A stretch of DNA of 64,000 bases, taken from Streptomyces corallincola. GTDB lineage: Bacteria > Actinomycetota > Actinomycetes > Streptomycetales > Streptomycetaceae. The translations under genes and the position numbers were made by a program. The stretch lies in assembly GCF_019104725.1 (NCBI RefSeq), contig NZ_JAHRXF010000020.1:38039-102038 (forward strand). Direction: 5' to 3'. Shown piece after piece: positions 40,979-49,847 of this stretch (within the stretch, counting starts at the first letter, position 1; each line of letters begins with the position of its first letter). The notes under the pieces were generated by a model. It saw only the letters and a list, made by a program, of their open reading frames with translations. It did not search any database and was not told the DNA's origin.

Positions 40979-41425
40979 TCAGTCGGCGCGCCGTGCTGTC
41001 CATCCGGTCCACCGGCGTACGGACACGGCGATCACCGCTCCCTCCGGGGGGTGTTGGCGGTACTGGGGGTACTTGCGGCACAGCTCCCCGAGCGCGATGC
41101 CCCTCAACTCCACCTCACCGGTGGGCAGTACGCGGGCGTCGCCGTCGGCGCGGGCCCACCAGAGACGGTCCCAGTCCTCTTCGTAGTCGTCCGCGAGAAG
41201 AGAGACGGCAGGGTGGGCGGTGATGTCGGTGAGGCGGCGGAGGTGGGTGGTGGTCTTCGGCTTGTGATCGACGGCGGTGACAATCAGGTCGGCGCCGTCG
41301 TACCGGCACAGGGCGAAGACGACGGGCACCAGCCGGGGCCGCCCCTCCGGTCCGACGGTGGCCAGCCGGGCGACACGGGCCCCGCCGAACCGACGCCGCG
41401 CCTCCACCTCGGAGAGACCGGGCAT
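40979..41425 (-). CDS. PPOX-class F420-dependent oxidoreductase (TIGR03668-like)
   Basis: 148-aa split-beta-barrel flavin/deazaflavin protein: GGARVARLATVGPEGRPRLV, PVVFALCRYDGADLIVTAVD, KPKTTTHLRRLTDITAHPAV, SLLADDYEEDWDRLWWARAD and YPQYRQHPPEGAVIAVSVRR. This pattern matches the TIGR03668 group of small F420-dependent PPOX-class enzymes; natural substrates are mostly unknown. The ATG at 41425 follows TGGAGGCG, so the longer frame is not used. It lies upstream of, but not overlapping, the kinase operon (gap 97 nt), so membership in that operon is uncertain. Confidence 0.85.
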   Translation of the reverse strand: MPGLSEVEARRRFGGARVARLATVGPEGRPRLVPVVFALCRYDGADLIVTAVDHKPKTTTHLRRLTDITAHPAVSLLADDYEEDWDRLWWARADGDARVLPTGEVELRGIALGELCRKYPQYRQHPPEGAVIAVSVRRWTGWTARRAD

Positions 41426-41640
41426 GCTCGCCTCCAGGGGGGCCGGGGTCGGGGTCGGGGGTCGGACGTACGTTTTCGATGATCGGATGCCTGGAGAGCG
41501 GGCGCGAGCAGGGTGCACCTGGGGAGCGGAGGTGAGGGGCGGCCGGGGCCGACCGGCGGGGAGGCGACGGCGTGTAGGCCGAGCAGGTGACCCGGCCGCG
41601 TACGCGCCGGTCGGCGGCCTCCGTTTCCTACGATGGTGCC

Positions 41641-42081
41641 GTGCCTGTCTTCACGCTCGAACGGACCGTCCCGCTCTCCTTGGAGGAGGCGTGGCGCCGC
41701 CTCACCACATGGTCGCGCCACGGCGAGGTGGTGCCCCTGACCCGTGTCACCGTCCTCACCCCCGGCCCGACCCGCGTGGGCACGGAGTTCGTCGCCCGCT
41801 CCGGCCTCGGCCCCCTCTCCTTCGACGACCGCATGGAAGTCACCGTCTGGCAGCCGCCCCTCTCCGGCGAACCGGGCCTCGTCCGCCTGGAGAAACGCGG
41901 CCGAGTCGTCCTCGGCTGGGCCGAACTCTCCGTCCACCCCGGCCCCGGCGGCCGAACCCGCGTCAACTGGCAGGAGGAGATCCGCCTCCGCCTGCTTCCC
42001 GGAGCGGCGGACCCGCTGATCTCGGTGACGGCGAACTCAGTGTTCGGGCGTGCGGTGAACAAGCTGCTGCGGATGCCGTGA
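41641..42081 (+). CDS. SRPBCC-family protein
   Basis: 146-aa START/SRPBCC-like hydrophobic-ligand-binding protein: FTLERTVPLSLEEAWRRLTT at the N-terminus, GPTRVGTEFVARSGLGPLSF, RLEKRGRVVLGWAELSVHPG and RTRVNWQEEIRLRLL, a typical polyketide cyclase/dehydrase-type helix-grip pattern. The GTG at 41641 begins the conserved part. Function unknown; the family binds or processes hydrophobic small molecules. Divergent from the PPOX gene. Confidence 0.75.
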   Translation: MPVFTLERTVPLSLEEAWRRLTTWSRHGEVVPLTRVTVLTPGPTRVGTEFVARSGLGPLSFDDRMEVTVWQPPLSGEPGLVRLEKRGRVVLGWAELSVHPGPGGRTRVNWQEEIRLRLLPGAADPLISVTANSVFGRAVNKLLRMP

Positions 42082-42373
42082 GCCCCCGGCGCTGTGGATG
42101 GCCCACCTCGATCGATTGACACCGTCAAGGATCAAGACCGGGCACCGTCTCCGGGCGTCGGCCCCGCAGCACACCACGACCTCCGAACCGCTGACGGCCG
42201 AGGCGCTTCCCGCTCCGGCCGGGTCGGGCGCCGTCGCACCGAGGCTCCGGGACCGGAGCCACTACGACGGCGGTCCCGCTTTCGCGGCACCGGTCTGCCC
42301 AGCGCGTTGGTGGACATCGGGCCGCCGCTGCTCGCTCCGCCCGTGGACAGTTGCCCCCGGCCGCCCGCACCCC

Positions 42374-43513
42374 TCAAACCCCGGCCCCCACCCACTCCCC
42401 CACCCCATGATGAATCGGCGTACCGCCCCCGCGCAGTGGGGCGCCTGAGCCGCCTCGTCTCGTTGCCACGATCTCCGCCGCGATCGAGAGGGCCGTCTCC
42501 TCCGGGGTGTGGGCGCCGAGGTCGAGGCCGATGGGTGAGTGGAGGCGGGTGAGTTCGTGGTCGGTGAGGCCGGCGGCGCGGAGGCGGGTGGTGCGGTCGA
42601 GGTGGGTGCGGCGGGAGCCCATCGCGCCGACGTAGGCGACGGGGAGGCGGAGGGCGAGTTCGAGGAGGGGGATGTCGAACTTGGGGTCGTGGGTGAGGAC
42701 GCAGAGGACGGTACGGGCGTCGGTGCCGGTGCGGGCGAGGTAGCGGTGGGGCCAGTCCACGACGATCTCGTCGGCCTCGGGGAAGCGGGCACGGGTGGCG
42801 AAGACGGGACGGGCGTCGCAGACGGTGACGTGGTGGCCGAGGAACTTGCCGACGCGGACGAGGGCGGACGCGAAGTCGATGGCGCCGAACACGATCATCC
42901 GGGGCGGGGGCACGGCGGACTCCACCAGAAGGGTCAGCGGGGTGCCGCAGCGGGAGCCGTCCGCGCCGATCTCCAGCGTGCCGGTGCGGCCCGCGTCCAG
43001 GAACGCGCCCGCCTCCGCCGCGACCGCGCGGTCCAGTTCCGGGTGGCCGCCGAGGCCGCCGGTACGGGTGCCGTCCGGGCGGACCAGCAGGGCCCGGCCC
43101 AGCAGACCGGCGGGGCCGGAGACCACGCGGGCCAGCGCCACCGCCGTACCGTTCGCCGCCGACGCCACCGCCTCGGCCACCACCTCCCGGTCGGCGCTGT
43201 CCCCGCGTACCGGAGTGATCAGGATGTCGATGACGCCGCCGCAGGTCAGACCGACGGCGAAGGCGTCGTCGTCGCTGTAGCCGAACCGTTCGAGGACGGT
43301 ACGGCCGTTCTCCAGGGCCTCGCGGCACAGTTCGTAGACGGCGCCCTCGACGCACCCCCCGGAGACCGAGCCGACGGCCGTGCCCTCGGCGTCCACGGCG
43401 AGGGCGGCGCCCGGCAGGCGGGGGGCGCTGCCGCCGACGGCGACGACCGTGGCGACGGCGAAGTCGCGGCCCTGCTCGACCCACCGGTGCAGTTGCTCGG
43501 CGATGTCCAGCAT
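42374..43513 (-). CDS. xdhC: XdhC-family xanthine dehydrogenase maturation protein
   Basis: 379-aa XdhC/CoxI-family protein that binds molybdenum cofactor and delivers it, in sulfurated form, to xanthine dehydrogenase. An N-terminal XdhC_CoxI domain (FAVATVVAVGGSAPRLPGAA, GSVSGGCVEGAVYELCREAL, GLTCGGVIDILITPV) precedes a C-terminal Rossmann domain (RMIVFGAIDFASALVRVGKF, VTVCDARPVFATRARFPEAD, VLCVLTHDPKFDIPLLELAL, VAYVGAMGSRRTHLDR). The ATG at 43513 begins the canonical MLDIAEQLHRWV. It is the last gene of the xdh operon, 165 bp after the large subunit stop. Confidence 0.9.
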   Translation of the reverse strand: MLDIAEQLHRWVEQGRDFAVATVVAVGGSAPRLPGAALAVDAEGTAVGSVSGGCVEGAVYELCREALENGRTVLERFGYSDDDAFAVGLTCGGVIDILITPVRGDSADREVVAEAVASAANGTAVALARVVSGPAGLLGRALLVRPDGTRTGGLGGHPELDRAVAAEAGAFLDAGRTGTLEIGADGSRCGTPLTLLVESAVPPPRMIVFGAIDFASALVRVGKFLGHHVTVCDARPVFATRARFPEADEIVVDWPHRYLARTGTDARTVLCVLTHDPKFDIPLLELALRLPVAYVGAMGSRRTHLDRTTRLRAAGLTDHELTRLHSPIGLDLGAHTPEETALSIAAEIVATRRGGSGAPLRGGGTPIHHGVGEWVGAGV

Positions 43514-43678
43514 GGTCGGTCTCCTCACAGGGCTGGTGCGTACCGTGGGGTGGCGTGTCGGTGGACGAGGGAGATCACTGTCAGCCTCCCCGTGGGGGCG
43601 CCGGTGTCGCGGGCGACGGGTTCCGGGCGGCGTGCCGGAGTGTGTGACGTTTCCGCGCCGCCCGGAGTGCACGGGGTG

Positions 43679-46063
43679 TCACGCCGTACCGGTCAGGTGC
43701 TCGGGCCGTACCGGGGTGCGGTTCAGCTCCAGCCCGGTCGCGTTCCGGATCGCCGCCAGGACGGCGGGAGTCGAGGACAGGGTGGGTGCCTCGCCGATGC
43801 CGCGCAGTCCGTACGGGGCGTGGTCGTCGGCGAGTTCGAGCACATCGACGGGGATGGTCGGGGTGTCGAGGATGGTCGGGATGAGGTAGTCGGTGAAGGA
43901 GGGGTTCCTGACCTTCGCCGTCTTCGGGTCCACGATGATCTCCTCCATCACCGCGATCCCGAGGCCCTGCGTGGTGCCGCCCTGGATCTGGCCGACCACG
44001 GAAAGCGGGTTCAGGGCCTTGCCGACGTCCTGGGCGCAGGCCAGCTCCACGACCTTGACCAGGCCGAGTTCGGTGTCCACCTCGACCACGGCGCGGTGCG
44101 CGGCGAACGAGTACTGCACATGTCCGTTGCCCTGTCCGGTGCGCAGGTCGAACGGCTGGGTCGGCCGGTGCCGCCACTCCGCCTCGATCTCGACGCCCTC
44201 GTCCTCCAGCACGTCGGCCAGCGTGCCGAGCACCTCGCCGCCGTCGGTGACCACCTTGCCGCCCTCCAGCAGGAGTTCGGCGGTGGCCCAGGCGGGGTGG
44301 TGGGTGCCGAACTTGCGTCGGCCGATCTCCAGGACCTTCTCCCGGACGAGTTCGCAGGCGTTCTTCACGGCGCCGCCTGTGACGTAGGTCTGCCGGGAGG
44401 CGGAGGTGGAACCGGCCGAGCCGACCTGGGTGTCGGCGGGGTGGATGGTGACCTGGGTGACGCCGAGTTCGGTGCGGGCGATCTGCGCGTGCACGGTGAC
44501 GCCGCCCTGGCCGACCTCGGCCATCGCGGTGTGCACGATGGCGACGGGCCGGCCGCCGACGACCTCCAGCCGGACCTTGGCGGTGGAGTAGTCGTCGAAC
44601 CCCTCGGAGAAGCCGACGTTCTTGATGCCGACCGCGTAGCCGATCCCGCGTACGACGCCTTCGCCGTGCGTGGTGTTGGACAGGCCGCCGGGCAGTTGCC
44701 GTACGTCGGCGCCCTCGCTGGACTCCCACTGGCGCTCGGGCGGCAGCGGCATCGCCTTGACGCGGCGCAGGAGTTCGGCGACCGGCGCGGGCGAGTCCAC
44801 GGCCTGCCCGGTGGGGAGCAGGGTGCCCTGTTCCATCGCGTTGATCCGGCGGAACTCCACGGGGTCCATGCCGAGTTGGGCGGCGACCTTGTCCATCTGG
44901 GCCTCGTAGGCGAAGCACGCCTGGACGGCGCCGAAGCCGCGCATCGCCCCGCAGGGCGGGTTGTTGGAGTAGAGCGCGAGGGCCTCGATGTCCACGTCCT
45001 CGACCACGTACGGCCCGACGGAGAGCGAGGAGGCGTTGCCGACGACGGCCGGGGAGGCGGAGGCGTACGCGCCGCCGTCCAGGACGATCCGGCAGCGGAC
45101 GTGGGTGAGCCTGCCGTCGCGGGTGGCGCCGTGCTCGTAGCTGAGCCGGGCGGGGTGGCGGTGGACGTGTCCGAAGAAGGACTCGAACCGGTTGTAGACG
45201 ATCTTCACGGGTTTGCCGGTGCGCAGGGCCAGCAGGCAGGCGTGGATCTGCATGGACAGGTCCTCGCGCCCGCCGAAGGCGCCGCCGACCCCGGCGAGCG
45301 TCATGCGCACCTTGTCCTCGGGCAGGCCGAGGACGGGGGCGATCTGGCGCAGGTCGGAGTGGAGCCACTGGGTGGCGATGTAGAGGTGGACGCCGCCGTC
45401 CTCCTCGGGGACGGCGAGCCCGGACTCGGGGCCGAGGAACGCCTGGTCCTGCATGCCGAAGGTGTACTCGCCGCGCACGATGACGTCGGCGCGGGCGGCC
45501 GCCGCGTCGGCGTCGCCGCGCACGATCGGCTGGCGGTGCAGGATGTTGGGGTGCGGGACGTGCGCGAAGTGGTGGTCGTCGCGGTTCTCGTGGACCAGGA
45601 CGGCGTCGGGCGCGGTGGCGCTCGACTCGTCGGTGATCACGGGGAGTTCGCGGTACTCGACTCTGATCCGCGCGGCGGCGCGGCGGGCGGTCTCGGGGTG
45701 GTCGGCGGCGACCAGGGCGACGGGTTCGCCGTGGTGGCGGACCTTGCCGTTGGCGAGGACGGGGGTGTCCTGGATTTCCAGGCCGTAGTTCCGCACCTCG
45801 GTGGGTAGGTCGTCGTAGGTGAGGACGGCGTACACGCCGGGCTGGGCGAGTGCCTCGGAGGTGTCGAGGGAGACGATCTCGGCGTGCGCGACGGTGGAGC
45901 GGAGGATGTGGCCCCACAACATGTCCTCGTGCCACATGTCGGAGGAGTACGCGAACTCGCCGGTGACCTTGAGGGTGCCGTCCGGGCGGAGCGTGGACTC
46001 GCCGATGCCGCCGCGGGTCCGGGACCCCTGGGTGATCCTGGTGGGTGCGCCGATGGCCGGCAT
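43679..46063 (-). CDS. Xanthine dehydrogenase, molybdopterin-binding subunit
   Basis: 794-aa large subunit oxidising hypoxanthine/xanthine to urate. It shows the Ald/Xan dehydrogenase hammerhead (GTLKVTGEFAYSSDMWHEDM) and Mo-cofactor segments GVGGAFGGREDLSMQIHAC, NNPPCGAMRGFGAVQACFAY, AMAEVGQGGVTVHAQIAR, TYVTGGAVKNACELV and the C-terminal GLRGIGEAPTLSSTP, whose Glu is the expected active-site base. The ATG at 46063 lies 2 nt after the 2Fe-2S subunit stop, so translation is coupled. A separate-subunit (FAD, Fe-S, Mo) organisation is normal for bacterial PucD-type enzymes. Confidence 0.94.
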   Translation of the reverse strand: MPAIGAPTRITQGSRTRGGIGESTLRPDGTLKVTGEFAYSSDMWHEDMLWGHILRSTVAHAEIVSLDTSEALAQPGVYAVLTYDDLPTEVRNYGLEIQDTPVLANGKVRHHGEPVALVAADHPETARRAAARIRVEYRELPVITDESSATAPDAVLVHENRDDHHFAHVPHPNILHRQPIVRGDADAAAARADVIVRGEYTFGMQDQAFLGPESGLAVPEEDGGVHLYIATQWLHSDLRQIAPVLGLPEDKVRMTLAGVGGAFGGREDLSMQIHACLLALRTGKPVKIVYNRFESFFGHVHRHPARLSYEHGATRDGRLTHVRCRIVLDGGAYASASPAVVGNASSLSVGPYVVEDVDIEALALYSNNPPCGAMRGFGAVQACFAYEAQMDKVAAQLGMDPVEFRRINAMEQGTLLPTGQAVDSPAPVAELLRRVKAMPLPPERQWESSEGADVRQLPGGLSNTTHGEGVVRGIGYAVGIKNVGFSEGFDDYSTAKVRLEVVGGRPVAIVHTAMAEVGQGGVTVHAQIARTELGVTQVTIHPADTQVGSAGSTSASRQTYVTGGAVKNACELVREKVLEIGRRKFGTHHPAWATAELLLEGGKVVTDGGEVLGTLADVLEDEGVEIEAEWRHRPTQPFDLRTGQGNGHVQYSFAAHRAVVEVDTELGLVKVVELACAQDVGKALNPLSVVGQIQGGTTQGLGIAVMEEIIVDPKTAKVRNPSFTDYLIPTILDTPTIPVDVLELADDHAPYGLRGIGEAPTLSSTPAVLAAIRNATGLELNRTPVRPEHLTGTA

Positions 46064-46065
46064 GG

Positions 46066-46701
46066 TCAGACCGCCTCTCCCTGCCGGGCGGCCGCGAGGC
46101 GGACCGCGTCCATGATCTTCTCGTAGCCGGTGCAGCGGCACAGGTTGCCGGAGAGGGCCTCGCGGATGTCGGCGTCGCTGGGGTTGGGGTTGCGTTCCAG
46201 CATCTCGTCGGCTGCGACCAGCAGTCCGGGGGTGCAGAAGCCGCACTGGACGGCACCGGCGTCGATGAACGCCTGCTGCACCGGGGCGAGTTCGGTGCCG
46301 TCGCCGGTGTGCGGGTCGGCGCCGTGCGCCCGCCAGGCCCGCGCCGCGTCCAGCGGCGTACCGGCCGTGCCGGAGGCGCCCGGGCCGGACCCGGACGGGT
46401 CGGACGCGCCCGTCGTGTCCGAGGTGCGGGGGGCGGCGGCGCGGGCGCGTTCGCGGGCGTGTTCCGCGAGCCCCTCGACGGTCACGATCTCGCGCCCCTC
46501 GGCCTGCCCGGCGGCGACCAGGCAGGAGCAGACGGGCACGCCGTCGAGGCGGACGGTGCAGGAGCCGCACTCGCCCTGTTCGCAGGCGTTCTTGGAGCCG
46601 GGCAGGCCGAGCCGCTCGCGCAGCACGTACAGCAGGGACTCGCCCTCCCAGACGTCGTCGGCCTCCTGCGGGCGCCCGTTGACGGTGAAGGTGACGCGCA
46701 T
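46066..46701 (-). CDS. Xanthine dehydrogenase, 2Fe-2S subunit
   Basis: 211-aa iron-sulfur subunit. The plant-type ferredoxin domain has CEQGECGSCTVRLDGVPVC (Cys ligands of the first cluster). The C-terminal helical domain has QCGFCTPG and GNLCRCTGYEKI (second cluster). Between the domains is a ~50-residue Ala/Ser/Gly-rich insertion (AAAPRTSDTTGASDPSGSG onward), longer than in typical ~160-aa family members. The ATG at 46701 overlaps the FAD subunit stop by 1 bp (TGATG). It transfers electrons from the Mo centre to FAD. Confidence 0.94.
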   Translation of the reverse strand: MRVTFTVNGRPQEADDVWEGESLLYVLRERLGLPGSKNACEQGECGSCTVRLDGVPVCSCLVAAGQAEGREIVTVEGLAEHARERARAAAPRTSDTTGASDPSGSGPGASGTAGTPLDAARAWRAHGADPHTGDGTELAPVQQAFIDAGAVQCGFCTPGLLVAADEMLERNPNPSDADIREALSGNLCRCTGYEKIMDAVRLAAARQGEAV

Positions 46702-47594
46702 CAGGCTGCTCCCTCGGTGGTGCGGCGTGCGCCGCGGTACGACTCCCAGGTCCACATCAGCGTCCGGCGGGCCATCACCCCGACGGCGTGCCGCCGGTAG
46801 CTCGCGGTGCCGCGCACGTCGTCGATCGGGTTGCAGGCGCCGGAGCAGAGCTGGGCGAACTGCCGGGCGACGGACGGCGGTACGGTCTTCCCGCTCTCCC
46901 AGTGGCCGCCCTCCTCCAGCGCGGCGGCGAGGAACTCCTCGGCGGCGGCGGCCCGTACGGGGGTGGGCGCGGCGGAGCCGATGCCGGTGCGCACGGTACG
47001 GGTCTCCGGGTGCAGGGCGAGGCCGAAGGCGCAGACGGCGATGACCATCGCGTTGCGGGTGCCGACCTTGGAGAACTGCTGGGGCCCGTCGGCCCTGCGC
47101 ACGTGCACGGCGCGGATCAGCTCGTCGGGTTCCAGCGCGTTGCGCTTGACGCCGGTGTAGAAGGCGTCGATCGGGATCATGCGGGTGCCGCGCGCGGCGG
47201 AGGCCACCTCGACCTCGGCACCGGCCGCGAGCAGCGCGGGGTGGGCGTCACCGGCCGGGGAGGCGGTGCCGAGGTTGCCGCCGACGCCGCCCCGGTTGCG
47301 GATCTGCGGGGAGGCGACGGTGTGCGCGGCGAGCGCGAGGCCGGGCAGGTCGGCGCGGAGCTCGGACATGATCCGGGTGTACGGCACCGAGGCGCCGAGC
47401 CGCACGCTCCGCTCGCCGCGCTCCCAATCGTACAGGTCGCCGATCCGGGTGAGGTCGAGCAGGTGGCCGGGGCGCCGGTGGTCGAAGTTGATCTCCACCA
47501 TGACGTCGGTGCCACCCGCGATCGGCACAGCGGTGGGGTGCTCGGCCTTCGCGGCGAGCGCCTCCTCCCAGCTGGCGGGGCGAAGGAAGTCCAT
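46701..47594 (-). CDS. Xanthine dehydrogenase, FAD-binding subunit
   Basis: 297-aa FAD subunit. FAD-binding motifs are VPIAGGTDVMVEINFD and SPQIRNRGGVGGNLGTASPA (pyrophosphate loops), with FSKVGTRNAMVIAVCAFGLA and a CO_deh_flav_C-type C-terminus. The ATG at 47594 begins MDFLRPASWEEALAAKAEHP. It is the first gene of the operon FAD -> Fe-S -> Mo -> XdhC, divergent from PucR. Confidence 0.93.
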   Translation of the reverse strand: MDFLRPASWEEALAAKAEHPTAVPIAGGTDVMVEINFDHRRPGHLLDLTRIGDLYDWERGERSVRLGASVPYTRIMSELRADLPGLALAAHTVASPQIRNRGGVGGNLGTASPAGDAHPALLAAGAEVEVASAARGTRMIPIDAFYTGVKRNALEPDELIRAVHVRRADGPQQFSKVGTRNAMVIAVCAFGLALHPETRTVRTGIGSAAPTPVRAAAAEEFLAAALEEGGHWESGKTVPPSVARQFAQLCSGACNPIDDVRGTASYRRHAVGVMARRTLMWTWESYRGARRTTEGAA

Positions 47595-48021
47595 GACCGG
47601 CTCTCTTCTTCGTCGTGTGCGTCGTACGGGGCCGCACGTGGGGTCACACCGGGGCGAGCGCACGGCGGTTCGCGCGCGGGCCGTGTGTGCGCCGTGCGCG
47701 GGTCGCACGGATCGAACCAATCCGTGTGCGGCGGGCCGGGCTCGTTCATGTCCTTTTTACGCGCAGTGACCTCAGTACACCGTCACGTGCTCCGGCGGTG
47801 TCAGTCACCGAAACCATGAAGGAGTTGGCTGGCCACGGCGGTCATCTTGTAGATTCGTATGAACGGAGGCGATCGGAAACCTCGCTGTTTCCCTCAGGAA
47901 ACGCGGCGGACCGTCCGGCGCTCTCCGCAGTGCGGCCCGTGCGCCCCCACCGGGGGGATTCCGCCCCGGTGACCCACAGGGACCATCGTAGATTTCTAGA
48001 CAAGGAAACGGCGGCGACGAG
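47595..48021. promoter_or_regulatory. Divergent xdh/pucR control region
   Basis: This 427-bp region contains no gene. It holds a perfect palindrome GTTTCC-N4-GGAAAC (47887-47902) and two GTAGATT elements (47849-47858 and 47988-47997), in relatively AT-rich sequence. Either could be the PucR operator. The TTCAAC and TTCC box pairs found at the ureide loci are absent here. Confidence 0.5.
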
Positions 48022-49695
48022 ATGCGGCTGCGCGCACTGCTGGAGTCCGACGCGCTGGGGCTGCGGCTCCTCGGCGGGGCGGACGAGCTGGACCGCCCGG
48101 TCCGCGGGGTGATGACCACCGACCTGCGCGACCCGAGCCGCTATCTCTCCGGCGGGGAACTGGTGCTGACCGGGCTCGCCTGGCGGCGCGGCCCGGAGGA
48201 CTCCGAGCCGTTCGTCCGCATCCTCGCGCAGGCCGGGGTGGCGGCCGTCGGGGCGGGCGAGGCCGAGCTGGGCGCCGTACCGGAGGATCTGGTGGTGGCC
48301 TGCGCGCGGCACCGGATACCGCTGTTCGCGGTGCACGAGTCGGTGTCCTTCGCGGTGGTCACCGAGCATGTCGTACGGCAGGTGTCCGGCGAGCGGGCGG
48401 GCGATCTGGCCGCCGTGGTGGACCGGCACCGCAGGATGATGACGTCCGGCCCGGCGGGCGGCGGCCCGGACGTGGTGCTCGACCTGCTCGGCAGCGACCT
48501 GGACCTGCGGGCCTGGGTGCTCTCCGCCACCGGCCGGCTGATCGCCGGGTCCGGCGTGGGCGGTCCCGCCCCGGCGCCGGAGACCTGCGCGGCGCTGGCC
48601 GCCGAGCATCTGGCGGCGGTGCGCGCCGGACGCCGCAGCCCGCACCGGGTGGTGCTCGACGGCGTGCGGTACTCCCTGTTCCCGGTGGACGGCGCCGGGC
48701 GCGCGCCGGACGCCGAGCGGGATGTGCGCGAGACGGTGCTCTCCGACTGGCTGCTGGCCGTCGAGGCGGACGCGGGCGAGTGGCCCGAGGAGCGGCGCGA
48801 CCTGCTCCAGGGCGTCACCCAGCTGATCTCCGTGGAGCGCGACCGCCGCGACGCGGCCCGTACGGTACGGCGACGGCTCGCGCAGGAGGTGCTGGAACTG
48901 GTGCAGTCGGGCGCCCCGCCCGCCGAGATCGCCGCCCGCCTCCGGGTCGCCGCGCCGGTGCTGCTGCCCGGCCTGGGCGCGGCCCCGCACTGGCAGGTGG
49001 TGGTGGCCCGCGTCGAGTGGGACGGCGGCGAGGTGCCGGGCGGGCCGGTGGCGCAGCGGCTGCTGGAGGAGATCCTCGTCGATCCGCGCACGACCGGACC
49101 CGAGCCGTCCGACCGGATGGCCGTGGCGCACACCGGGGACGAGGCGGTGGCGCTGGTCCCGCTCCCGGCGGTCGCCGCCGATCACGACGGCACCGGCGGC
49201 GGCCTGCTCGCCGACGAACTGCTGCGCTCGGTCGGCGAACCGCTCACGGCGGGTCTGGACGGCGACGGCCGCCTCACCCTCGGGGTCAGCGCGGCCGTGC
49301 ACTCCGCCGAGGGGCTGCGCGGGGCGCTGGAGGAGGCCCGGCACGCCCGCCGGGTCGCCGCCGCCCGCCCCGGCCGGGTCTGCGCGGCCGGGCACCAGGA
49401 ACTCGCCTCGCACGTCCTGCTGCTCCCGTTCGTCCCCGACGACGTCCGGCGTGCCTTCACCGCCCGGCTGCTCGACCCGCTCCAGGAGTACGACCGCCGC
49501 CACCGCGCGGAGCTGATCCCGACCCTGGAGGCATTCCTCGACTGCGACGGCTCCTGGACCCGCTGCGCGGCGCGACTTCACCTGCACGTCAACACGTTGC
49601 GCTACCGGGTGGGCCGTATCGAGCAGTTGACAGGACGGGACCTGTCCCGACTGGAGGACAAACTGGACTTCTTCCTGGCCCTGCGCATGAGTTGA
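48022..49695 (+). CDS. pucR: PucR-family purine catabolism regulator
   Basis: 557-aa regulator. An N-terminal PucR domain (MRLRALLESDALGLRLLGGA, GVMTTDLRDPSRYLSGGELV, HRIPLFAVHESVSFAVVTEH) is followed by a central GGDEF-like/CdaR region and a C-terminal HTH_30 domain (EAFLDCDGSWTRCAARLHLH, VNTLRYRVGRIEQLTGRDLS). In Bacillus, PucR activates purine catabolism in response to allantoin-type compounds. Divergence from the xdh operon makes that its likely target. ATG at 48022; a long terminator-like hairpin follows the stop. Confidence 0.92.
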   Translation: MRLRALLESDALGLRLLGGADELDRPVRGVMTTDLRDPSRYLSGGELVLTGLAWRRGPEDSEPFVRILAQAGVAAVGAGEAELGAVPEDLVVACARHRIPLFAVHESVSFAVVTEHVVRQVSGERAGDLAAVVDRHRRMMTSGPAGGGPDVVLDLLGSDLDLRAWVLSATGRLIAGSGVGGPAPAPETCAALAAEHLAAVRAGRRSPHRVVLDGVRYSLFPVDGAGRAPDAERDVRETVLSDWLLAVEADAGEWPEERRDLLQGVTQLISVERDRRDAARTVRRRLAQEVLELVQSGAPPAEIAARLRVAAPVLLPGLGAAPHWQVVVARVEWDGGEVPGGPVAQRLLEEILVDPRTTGPEPSDRMAVAHTGDEAVALVPLPAVAADHDGTGGGLLADELLRSVGEPLTAGLDGDGRLTLGVSAAVHSAEGLRGALEEARHARRVAAARPGRVCAAGHQELASHVLLLPFVPDDVRRAFTARLLDPLQEYDRRHRAELIPTLEAFLDCDGSWTRCAARLHLHVNTLRYRVGRIEQLTGRDLSRLEDKLDFFLALRMS

Positions 49696-49701
49696 GGCAT
49701 C

Positions 49702-49744
49702 GCGGGGCGCGTGACGCGGTGGCCGTGCCACGACCGCGCCCCGC
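49702..49744 (+). terminator. Terminator after pucR
   Basis: GCGGGGCGCG (49702-49711) pairs perfectly with CGCGCCCCGC (49735-49744), with a GTGGC/GCCAC stem nested inside and CCCTTT after it. Confidence 0.7.
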
Positions 49745-49847
49745 CCCTTTGTGAATTCTTTCACCCACCCCCTTGGCCCGGCCCGTCACTTGGTGCTGGA
49801 ATGCCGCCACCACTCAACGGCTCGATGGCGTGCATGGGGAGGGCAAC

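Noticed and set aside
42539..45808. A 1089-codon plus-strand open frame
   Set aside because: It is exactly antisense to the xanthine dehydrogenase and XdhC genes, has Gly/Val/Asp-rich low-information composition and no family motif; long antisense frames are normal at this GC content.
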